In this document: positions 5,836 through 12,158 of the stretch, in pieces | Position numbering within the stretch: the first letter of the stretch is position 1 | How the letters are laid out: every line of letters starts with the position of its first letter | Virus record (IMG/VR): IMGVR_UViG_3300017917_002303 | Location: 1 to 54,068 of that record | DNA from: a virus | Length of the DNA: 54,068 bases | Direction: 5' to 3' (one strand) | The notes under the pieces: generated by a model | Databases searched by the model: none | What the model saw: the letters and a program-made list of their open reading frames with translations, nothing else | What the model was told of the DNA's origin: nothing | Made by a program: the position numbers and the translations under genes

Positions 5836-5897
5836 CAGGTATAAAAAATTCGTACAGGTATTATAAGGGTCTCAAAAAATTTTTTGAATATATAAAT
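5836..5897 (+). promoter_or_regulatory. AT-rich promoter region for the accessory island
   Basis: The 245 bp between 5676 and 5920 hold no gene. Close to the first island gene are two CAGGTAT words 19 bp apart (5836, 5855), a perfect 16-bp palindrome TCAAAAAATTTTTTGA at 5872-5887, and TATAAAT at 5891-5897, close to the T4-type late motif. This is where I would expect the promoter of the 5921 gene. Confidence 0.45.
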
Positions 5898-5920
5898 CCT
5901 TATAAAGGTTTTTATCCATT

Positions 5921-6502
5921 ATGAAATTCTTTTTTTGTGGAGGTAGTAATATAGATCTACGCATAAAAATTCATAATTTAATTCCTGAACAAAAATATCC
6001 TCATATTGTATCACAACACTTTAATGCGACACACATTAATGAAGGAACTTCTTCTGGTAGTAATAAAAGATCAATTAGAAAAATTTTTTACGAATATGAT
6101 ATGAATGAATTTGATTTCATCTGTATAGAATTTACTCCATATCCAAGAACAGAATTTTATGATGATCAAGAAAAAAAATGGATAAAATTTGCTTACTCAT
6201 ATCACCCCAATAAAACAAGTGACAAGAATAAAAAGTTAATGACGACATATTATAGTGAAATATATAATGCAGATCACGGAAATTTGCAATATGAAATTGA
6301 ATTCACAACAATTAAAAAATATTTAACAGCAATAAAAAAACCATTTGCATTAATTAATACAGATTTGCAATACAGAGGGTTTCAAAAACATGATTTTAAT
6401 GTTGCAGAATACGATACAAATAATTTACATTTAACAGATATTGGACATAAAATGATCGCAAAAAATATAATCAAACATTATGAAAATTTTTTACAACGGT
6501 GA
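5921..6502 (+). CDS. SGNH/GDSL-like protein 1 of 5, 193 aa
   Basis: The family folds like SGNH hydrolases (esterases and acyl hydrolases). Block I is KFFFCGGSNI with the nucleophile-position Ser at residue 9. Near the C-terminus is HLTDIGHKMIAKNI, standing where the Asp/His pair of the family lies. This copy is the most diverged: the HPN of the other members is HLT, and the Asn block differs. It overlaps the next paralogue by 23 bp, so the two are co-translated. Family assignment rests on comparison within the cluster; enzymatic activity is uncertain. The gene is very AT-rich relative to the genes left of 5.7 kb. Confidence 0.6.
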   Translation: MKFFFCGGSNIDLRIKIHNLIPEQKYPHIVSQHFNATHINEGTSSGSNKRSIRKIFYEYDMNEFDFICIEFTPYPRTEFYDDQEKKWIKFAYSYHPNKTSDKNKKLMTTYYSEIYNADHGNLQYEIEFTTIKKYLTAIKKPFALINTDLQYRGFQKHDFNVAEYDTNNLHLTDIGHKMIAKNIIKHYENFLQR

Positions 6503-7052
6503 TAGTTGGACATGGGGATATAATTTAGAAAACCGTGAGTTGCGTTATCCATCTCTTATCGATCAGCATTATGATGCTAAAAGTGTTGATCTTAGTATTC
6601 ATGGCTGTTCTAATAGAACCATTCTTAGAACAACATTAGAACAGGATATAGAAAAATTTAATCTTGGAATTATTAATTTAACTTACAAAAATAGAACAGA
6701 ATATTATAATTGGGAAACGTGTAACTGGGAGTTTTTCAATATGGGACGACATAAAAGATTTCAAAACAAATCAATTGTCTCTAAAAAAATGCAAGAATAT
6801 TATGAATATGTTTACACTGATATTTACGGGGAGACTGATGAATGGATCGCATACACAGCAATAAAAAATTATTTTACCCTGCATCAAGTTCCATTAATTC
6901 TCACAACTAGCCAAAAAACTTCCACCCTAAATTATGATCTAATCCTAAATACTCAAGATATTTCTAGATGTAATATAAGCATACATCCAAATGAAATTGG
7001 ACATAGAAGGATTTATGAAAAGATTATTACACTGGTTCAGGATAAAATATAA
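6480..7052 (+). CDS. SGNH/GDSL-like protein 2 of 5, 190 aa
   Basis: MKIFYNGDSWTWGYNLENRE carries the canonical GDS motif with Ser9. A second conserved segment, LSIHGCSNRTILRTTLEQ, matches the GxSNDxI block of the other paralogues. The C-terminal HPNEIGHRRIYEKII supplies the His of the catalytic dyad near residue 175. With GDS and HPNxxGH both intact this is one of the better candidates for an active member. It begins within the previous gene and its last 38 bp overlap a 27-codon peptide gene in another frame. A role in adding or removing acyl groups on a glycan is possible but not shown. Confidence 0.75.
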   Translation: MKIFYNGDSWTWGYNLENRELRYPSLIDQHYDAKSVDLSIHGCSNRTILRTTLEQDIEKFNLGIINLTYKNRTEYYNWETCNWEFFNMGRHKRFQNKSIVSKKMQEYYEYVYTDIYGETDEWIAYTAIKNYFTLHQVPLILTTSQKTSTLNYDLILNTQDISRCNISIHPNEIGHRRIYEKIITLVQDKI

Positions 7053-7098
7053 ATTATGGAAATTACGTAGAGAAGATCCTTATATTTACGAAGACTAA
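7015..7098 (+). CDS. Tiny basic peptide, YKLWKLRR family copy 1, 27 aa
   Basis: ATG 7015 lies inside the end of the preceding gene in another frame and encodes 27 residues that end YKLWKLRREDPYIYED. The stop abuts the next ATG (7099). The C-terminal 16 residues are nearly identical to the product of 12058-12156, which is in a different genomic context; DNA between the two copies differs mostly at third positions. Conservation of the peptide over 5 kb is strong evidence of coding. It is basic with a Trp/Leu face and an acidic Tyr-rich tail. Function unknown. Confidence 0.75.
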   Translation: MKRLLHWFRIKYKLWKLRREDPYIYED

Positions 7099-7866
7099 AT
7101 GCATTATAATTTACTATTCAATGGATGCAGTTTTACTTATGGAATTGAACTTCAAGGAATTGATAATAATTTAGATAAACAAACAAAGAATAGATTTTCT
7201 CATTTAGTTTCAGAGAAATTAAACTTAACGTATCAAAATATATCCAATCAAGGAGTAAGTAACGATTGGATTGTAGAAAGCACAATCAAATGGTTTGAAG
7301 AAGGTAATACTTGTGATATAGCAGTTATACAATTAACGGCAAAAGCAAGAACTGTTTGGTATAAGAACAATAAGGCATTTAATTTTGCTCCAGGGTTAAT
7401 AGTAGATAAAAAATATTTAAAATTTCCAATACTTGATTATTTCTTAGAACATGGTGCATTAGATCCTCTTAGATTATACTATAAAAAAGTATATTCTGAT
7501 TATATGGGGGATCAGAATTTTTATAAAAACTTATTTTTATTGGAAAATTTTTTTAAAAATAAAAAAATAAAAACAATATTTTTATCTTTGTGTAAAATTC
7601 CAAAACCAAACGATGGTTGGAAATCTTTATGCAAAACAAAAAAGATACAGCATATTATTAATACTGGAATGGAAGGACATCCTATAGATGAAGATCCACT
7701 TGATTATGGGTTAATTGGTAACAGATATACTAACCCAGAAAATTTCTGTCCAGAATTATATCAAAGCACAAAAAATTATGATTTAATTGGAACACGCCCG
7801 AATGAACTAGGACACCAAAAGATTGCGGACTATGTTATTGAGCAAATTAATATCCATAATCAATAG
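7099..7866 (+). CDS. SGNH/GDSL-like protein 3 of 5, 255 aa
   Basis: This is the longest of the five paralogues. Block I reads LLFNGCSFTYGIEL (Ser11, with GCS in place of GDS). The QGVSNDWIVESTIKWFEEG block follows at about residue 55, then a central region with the hydrophobic strand IAVIQLT. The terminal motif is RPNELGHQKIADYVI, where Arg replaces the first His of HPN but the final His is kept. The extra 50-60 residues compared with its relatives lie in the middle and late part. Its 3' end overlaps the end of the minus-strand sulfotransferase by 20 bp. Confidence 0.75.
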   Translation: MHYNLLFNGCSFTYGIELQGIDNNLDKQTKNRFSHLVSEKLNLTYQNISNQGVSNDWIVESTIKWFEEGNTCDIAVIQLTAKARTVWYKNNKAFNFAPGLIVDKKYLKFPILDYFLEHGALDPLRLYYKKVYSDYMGDQNFYKNLFLLENFFKNKKIKTIFLSLCKIPKPNDGWKSLCKTKKIQHIINTGMEGHPIDEDPLDYGLIGNRYTNPENFCPELYQSTKNYDLIGTRPNELGHQKIADYVIEQINIHNQ

Positions 7867-8905
7867 GTGTTCCCCAATCTGCTGGCAGGCATCCATGAAA
7901 TTTTTCAAAATCATCATAAATTGGACTGAAAAATTTCCTCATATAATTATAAAGATCTTCTGTTAAGATCTCCCAGTCAGATGTGTGCTGATCTTCTAGG
8001 AAGTCTAACTTTGGTGCGTTAATTCCTTTATCTGGGACAAATACGCATGGATGGATATGCTCAAGTTTATATGAAATAAACTGTTCTAATTTTGATATTT
8101 CATCTTTTTTCTTATTAAAAAAGTCTTCCATAATAAGATAGCAAACATTGTCACTTCCAAAAATAGAATTTAAATCGCCAATTACGTTTGCATAATTTGT
8201 ACTTATGCTACTTAAGTAATTTTTATTAAACATTATATTTTCAATCAAGTAATTTGTTACTGATTTATTTGATGCAAGTTCAATAAAATTTTCAGGTCTA
8301 TGATATCGCTCTGGAGAACCAACCTCAATTGTGTTACTAATAAGATGTTTTCTATAATATGAAGAGTTTTCAATAGAAAAACATCGTCTTACTGGATCTC
8401 TAAGCATTAGCAAAACTTTTACATCAAAATGTTCAGATAGAACTTGCTTTACATTTGTAAGAAATTTTTCTTCTATGACTAATTGATTACAATTTGAAAA
8501 GTCAGCAACAGCAGTGTAATCGTTTCCAATGTATTCTGACAATTTTAAATAGTATTCAACATAGTTTTCAATAGATGGAACTTTAAAAAGTTTTTCTACT
8601 TCATCTTTAGAAAACTTATATCCAATTTTAAAATAATCATAATGAAAATGATCTGGATTTAAGTTGAGTGTTCGAGACTTAATACTTTCATAATGTTCAA
8701 GAAAGAAATCAACATCTTTCAATGCCATCAAAGGAACATCAGTTTTATAAACAAAAGTAGGATCAAAAATCCTACGCAAATATCCGCATTCTTTATGAAT
8801 TCCTGTATGTAAATATTTTTGACTTCTAGTTAATGTATAATATAGCGATGTTGTACCACACCAAGACGCTCCAAAAAATAAAATAAATTGTCGTTTCATA
8901 CTCAT
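7847..8905 (-). CDS. PAPS-dependent sulfotransferase-like protein, about 352 aa
   Basis: Sulfotransferases of this kind move sulfate from PAPS to hydroxyls on sugars or other acceptors. The 5'-phosphosulfate loop is clear near the N-terminus: FFGASWCGTTSLYYTL, residues 10-25. The 3'-phosphate site appears as LMLRDPVRRCFS near residue 170. ATG 8905 is preferred over the TTG at 8920. It is the only minus-strand gene in the 5.9-15.6 kb island and lies divergent from the next SGNH-like gene with a gap of about 34 bp that must hold two promoters. The substrate is unknown; a host or phage polysaccharide is a reasonable guess. Confidence 0.85.
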   Translation of the reverse strand: MSMKRQFILFFGASWCGTTSLYYTLTRSQKYLHTGIHKECGYLRRIFDPTFVYKTDVPLMALKDVDFFLEHYESIKSRTLNLNPDHFHYDYFKIGYKFSKDEVEKLFKVPSIENYVEYYLKLSEYIGNDYTAVADFSNCNQLVIEEKFLTNVKQVLSEHFDVKVLLMLRDPVRRCFSIENSSYYRKHLISNTIEVGSPERYHRPENFIELASNKSVTNYLIENIMFNKNYLSSISTNYANVIGDLNSIFGSDNVCYLIMEDFFNKKKDEISKLEQFISYKLEHIHPCVFVPDKGINAPKLDFLEDQHTSDWEILTEDLYNYMRKFFSPIYDDFEKFHGCLPADWGTPIDYGY

Positions 8906-8939
8906 TAATAAATATTTCAAAATCTATTAGTATCTATAT

Positions 8940-9554
8940 ATGATTATTTTCTATAATGGATGTTCCTGTACTTGGGGAGATGAATTGCAAAATAGAGAGC
9001 AAGAAAGATATAGCACATTAGTTTCTAATCATTATAATACACCACACGTTAATATTTCTGAATGTGGTATTAGTAATGACGCAATTGCTCGTACTACAAT
9101 GGAGTGGTTTGCTAATGGCAATACTTGCGATTTGGCAATTATTCAATGGACCGTTATATCTCGTATTGATGGATATGATCGTGCAAAAGAAAAATATATT
9201 TGTGTTACAACGCAAACACAAACTAAATGGGCAGAATATTATAGAAAATATTACCACGACCAACTTGGATTTGATGCGCTATTCAAAAATTATTATTTGC
9301 TAGAGCAATTTTTTATTCAAAAAAATATACCATATTTTTTCATTATTCATGATTGCTGGGACCAAATACTTCCAAGTGTTTGGAACAATTATATCAAGGA
9401 AAAAAATTATCACTATATGAGAGGAAATTCTAATTTTTTAAACATAATACTAGACAAAGAAATATACTTTGAAGGTACAAAAGGTCATCCAAATTCCTTA
9501 GGACATCAAGCTATTGCAAATTATATTATAGATAATATTGGAAACTTCCAATAA
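8940..9554 (+). CDS. SGNH/GDSL-like protein 4 of 5, 204 aa
   Basis: The N-terminus MIIFYNGCSCTWGDELQNRE aligns closely with protein 2 (GCS in place of GDS, Ser9). The middle block GISNDAIARTTMEWFANGNT is nearly shared with proteins 3 and 5, and the end GHPNSLGHQAIANYII has the HPNxxGH motif with the final His near residue 189. All residues expected for a Ser/His hydrolase of this fold are present. It lies back to back with the sulfotransferase and 7 bp before the HNH gene. The substrate cannot be inferred. Confidence 0.75.
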   Translation: MIIFYNGCSCTWGDELQNREQERYSTLVSNHYNTPHVNISECGISNDAIARTTMEWFANGNTCDLAIIQWTVISRIDGYDRAKEKYICVTTQTQTKWAEYYRKYYHDQLGFDALFKNYYLLEQFFIQKNIPYFFIIHDCWDQILPSVWNNYIKEKNYHYMRGNSNFLNIILDKEIYFEGTKGHPNSLGHQAIANYIIDNIGNFQ

Positions 9555-9561
9555 AAAATAA

Positions 9562-9951
9562 ATGCTACTCTCTTCTGCAGATGAGTATCTTTATCAATTG
9601 CAAGCGAGCAACAAAGCGGACGCAATTAGACTATGGAGAAAGGCAATCAAAGAAGCATGGAATAATTGTTGCGCATATTGTGGTGAAAATAAGGAACAAA
9701 TGACAATTGATCATGTCATTCCACAGTCCTTAGGCGGCACAGATGAATTAATGAATGTAGTTTGTTGCTGTGAAGAATGCAACCGTGACAAGTCACACAC
9801 TGAGGTTGAGATTTGGTATTTTCAGCAATATTTTTTTTCTCAAGATCGTTGGGATAAAATTGAAGAATGGAGAACGCCAAAAACAACAGGCACTAAAAAA
9901 AAATATGTAAGAGGTAAAAATGGAGTGCCTACTAGATCAATTTTACAATAA
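9562..9951 (+). CDS. HNH endonuclease, 129 aa
   Basis: A small HNH nuclease with the complete zinc-ribbon form: C37-x2-C40, the IDHVIP motif with D50-H51, GG at 58-59, N65, C70-x2-C73 and then N74 and K77. This arrangement (CxxC...DH...N...CxxC) is that of McrA/phage HNH enzymes which nick or cut DNA. The N-terminal 30 residues are helical and the C-terminus is basic (TGTKKKYVRGKNG). It sits between two SGNH-like paralogues and is not inside another gene, so it may be a free-standing homing endonuclease that brought part of the island in, or a DNA-packaging nuclease elsewhere in use. Confidence 0.88.
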   Translation: MLLSSADEYLYQLQASNKADAIRLWRKAIKEAWNNCCAYCGENKEQMTIDHVIPQSLGGTDELMNVVCCCEECNRDKSHTEVEIWYFQQYFFSQDRWDKIEEWRTPKTTGTKKKYVRGKNGVPTRSILQ

Positions 9952-9967
9952 AATAAAAATTTAAACT

Positions 9968-9975
9968 AATAAATA
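9968..9975 (+). promoter_or_regulatory. Late-type promoter motif AATAAATA
   Basis: AATAAATA lies 27 bp before the 10002 start, inside a short AT-rich spacer. It matches the T4-like late consensus at all but the first base. In DNA this AT-rich such words arise by chance, so confidence is modest. Confidence 0.35.
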
Positions 9976-10001
9976 TATAAAGTTATCTTGTTGTACAAAT
10001 T

Positions 10002-10643
10002 ATGCACGTCAATATTTTTTCTAATGGTGACATAGCTTTGCATTGTGGTGGATGTGATGCTGAAATCGAAGCAGAAAGTCATTATATCAATTTAATCGGA
10101 CAAAAACTTAATAAGACTTATAAGGATATTTCATATAATGCAGCATCGAATGATCGAATTGCAAGAACAACAATCGAGTGGTTTGAGAGCGGCAATACTG
10201 CAGACTTTGCGCTTATTCATTTTACTGAAGATTTTAGAATTGAGCACATTGCTGCTGAAAATAAATATCAAGATTGTACTCCCTATGGAGTAAAACATCA
10301 TCAATATCCTACAAATGTGTATAAAGATTATGATAATTATTATGAAAAAATATTTAATCCATTTATAGGTAGTGATAACTTTTACAAAAACCAATTTCTT
10401 TTGGAACTTTATTTTGAAAAGAAAAATATTCCATACTACTTTTTAAAGTTGATGGTATGCGATACCCCATCTCCATGGAAGAATTGGTGTAAAACTCAGG
10501 ATATTACTGCTACCGTTTACGCCAATAGTTTGCTTGATACACAACAAAATAAACCAGAGCACTATCATCACCATCATCCATCTGAATTAGGGCATCAGAT
10601 TATTGCAGACTATGTTATTAACAATATTAAAGATCGAATTTAA
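10002..10643 (+). CDS. SGNH/GDSL-like protein 5 of 5 with lost nucleophile, 213 aa
   Basis: The overall frame of the family is kept: the block YNAASNDRIARTTIEWFESG and the terminal HHHHPSELGHQIIADYVI are clear. Block I, however, reads NIFSNGDIALHCGG: the Ser that follows GD is Ile at residue 11, so the usual nucleophile is absent. Unless another Ser or Cys substitutes, this copy should be catalytically dead and may act as a binding or scaffold protein. A run of four His precedes PSELGH. The stop TAA lies 3 bp before the ATG of the first radical SAM gene, implying co-translation. Confidence 0.72.
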   Translation: MHVNIFSNGDIALHCGGCDAEIEAESHYINLIGQKLNKTYKDISYNAASNDRIARTTIEWFESGNTADFALIHFTEDFRIEHIAAENKYQDCTPYGVKHHQYPTNVYKDYDNYYEKIFNPFIGSDNFYKNQFLLELYFEKKNIPYYFLKLMVCDTPSPWKNWCKTQDITATVYANSLLDTQQNKPEHYHHHHPSELGHQIIADYVINNIKDRI

Positions 10644-10646
10644 TTG

Positions 10647-11870
10647 ATGGAAAACACTGAAGAAAATAAAGTTATTTGCCCATTACCATTTGTAAGAATT
10701 TACAATAATTTAGACGCTGCTGCTTATTCTCCATGTTGTTGGTCAAATCATTGGGAAGATGCTCAATATAATATTTACAATACTTTACCCTTAGAACATT
10801 TTACTGGCGAAGTTTTTAACCGAATCCGAAAAGAGATGTTGGAGGGGGAAAAAACAGAATTTTTAAAAGGATATTGCAATTCTTGCTGGAAAAAAGAAGA
10901 ACAATATCAAAATTCCCCTAGATTAGAATTTAAAAATTTTGCTCGTAAACATAATGTTTATGAAGATTTTTTTGATAAAGATGGAAAACTTTTAGATAAC
11001 AAGAAAAGATTTATTCAAATATGTATTAATGTTTATGGTAATCATTGCAATTTAGAATGTTATGAGTGTTTGCCGCCCAATTCTTCATCTAGACAATCTA
11101 GATTAAATAAATTAAATGACCCTAAAATAAGTGCTGCGTTTAATTATCGCCAATTTGATCATAAAGCGCTAATTCCTAAAGAACAGTTTAAAAGAATTGT
11201 TGATGAAATTATATTATATTCCTATAAAATTAAGGCTATTGAAATCGTTGGCGGAGAGCCAATGATAATGAATGATCATTTTTTCTTATTAGATAAGTTA
11301 ATTGAGTGTGGGGAATCAGAGAATATAGAACTAGTCTACGTGTCAAATATGACACTAATGAATTTATTGAAAATGAAAAAATATTTTGATAAATTTAGTT
11401 ACACTAGAATTCAATGGAGTATCGATGCATTAAAAGAAAGAAATCATTGGTTAAGATACCCAACTGATTGGGATAAAACACTAAAAAATGTTGTTGAGGT
11501 TAAAAAATATCTAACAAAAACAAATAAAGGTTCCTTAAAACCTACAATTACTCCAAGTTTATTCAGTATAACTACATTTAAAGAAACTTATGATTGGTTG
11601 GTATCTAGCGGATATATGCTTTCAGATCAACATCATTATAATATGATTGGAAATCCTAAATTTTTAAGTCCACAACATTTGCCACAAGAATTAAAAGAAA
11701 AAATTGCCCCTGAGGTTTTCAAAATATCAAAAGTTCATTATAATCAATTAATGTCTGATAGAGATGAAAATAGTTTTCAGTTGGCAGTAGAATATGCTGA
11801 TAAATTAGATAAGCAAAGAGGAACAAATTGGATAACTACATTTCCAGAAATTGCAGAATATGCAAAATAA
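10647..11870 (+). CDS. Radical SAM protein with extra cysteine motifs, copy 1
   Basis: The 407-residue protein has a radical SAM cluster motif NHCNLECYEC: C134-x3-C138-x2-C141. The N-terminal region has C11, the pair C30-C31 in SPCCW and a CxxC (CNSCW) near residue 73, which could hold a second iron-sulfur cluster, as in SPASM or twitch-type radical SAM enzymes. A GGEP motif (IVGGEPMIM) follows the strand after the cluster, as usual for the family. These enzymes activate C-H bonds, often on peptides. It is about as long as copy 2 (13579) and shares its C-terminal LDKQRGTNW-TTFPEIA-YA. The substrate is unknown. Confidence 0.87.
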   Translation: MENTEENKVICPLPFVRIYNNLDAAAYSPCCWSNHWEDAQYNIYNTLPLEHFTGEVFNRIRKEMLEGEKTEFLKGYCNSCWKKEEQYQNSPRLEFKNFARKHNVYEDFFDKDGKLLDNKKRFIQICINVYGNHCNLECYECLPPNSSSRQSRLNKLNDPKISAAFNYRQFDHKALIPKEQFKRIVDEIILYSYKIKAIEIVGGEPMIMNDHFFLLDKLIECGESENIELVYVSNMTLMNLLKMKKYFDKFSYTRIQWSIDALKERNHWLRYPTDWDKTLKNVVEVKKYLTKTNKGSLKPTITPSLFSITTFKETYDWLVSSGYMLSDQHHYNMIGNPKFLSPQHLPQELKEKIAPEVFKISKVHYNQLMSDRDENSFQLAVEYADKLDKQRGTNWITTFPEIAEYAK

Positions 11871-11873
11871 ATA
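11866..11873 (+). promoter_or_regulatory. Late-type promoter motif AATAAATA
   Basis: AATAAATA overlaps the stop codon of the first radical SAM gene and lies 30 bp before the small gene at 11903. Match to the late consensus is good except the first base; AT-rich context lowers its weight. Confidence 0.35.
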
Positions 11874-11902
11874 TAAAAAAAGAAACTTTTAGTTAATCTA
11901 TA

Positions 11903-12061
11903 ATGGCATACAATGTTTATATAGATCAAATGATTGCGTTTGAAAACCTTACAAAAGAAGATGCTGAACAACGTGCAAAAGAAATTCAGCAAATGATTTT
12001 TGCTGGTATCCCAACACAATATACAACTGAACAAATTAAAGTATTGGAGATTAAACAATGA
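11903..12061 (+). CDS. Small phage protein of unknown function, 52 aa
   Basis: ATG 11903 encodes 52 residues, MAYNVYIDQMIAFENLTKED and onward, with a strand-helix-strand look and Lys/Glu-rich helix. It overlaps the following tiny peptide gene by 4 bp (ATGA), and the pair lie between radical SAM copy 1 and the carbamoyltransferase. Small proteins beside radical SAM genes are sometimes their peptide substrates, but this one has no recognisable leader/core division and may simply be one of the short conserved phage proteins. No firm assignment. Confidence 0.65.
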   Translation: MAYNVYIDQMIAFENLTKEDAEQRAKEIQQMIFAGIPTQYTTEQIKVLEIKQ

Positions 12062-12156
12062 ACCCGATTGCAAGATTGATTAGATGGATTAGAGGAGAAT
12101 ATAAGTTGTGGAAACTTCGTAGACAAGATCCTTACATTTATGAAAATGAAGATTGA
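12058..12156 (+). CDS. Tiny basic peptide, YKLWKLRR family copy 2, 32 aa
   Basis: This 32-residue peptide ends EYKLWKLRRQDPYIYENED and is a paralogue of the 7015-7098 product; the shared part is LWKLRR-(E/Q)-DPYIYE preceded by YK. The N-terminal part (MNPIARLIRWIRG) is basic and amphipathic. It overlaps the preceding gene by 4 bp and ends 2 bp before ATG 12159 of the carbamoyltransferase. Its repeated occurrence argues for a genuine gene family. It might be a membrane-surface or nucleic-acid-binding peptide, or a substrate of the nearby enzymes; none is shown. Confidence 0.78.
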   Translation: MNPIARLIRWIRGEYKLWKLRRQDPYIYENED

Positions 12157-12158
12157 TC

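Noticed and set aside
9562-9951. HNH gene as part of an intron or intein
   Set aside because: The flanking SGNH-like genes are each complete, so it does not interrupt a gene.
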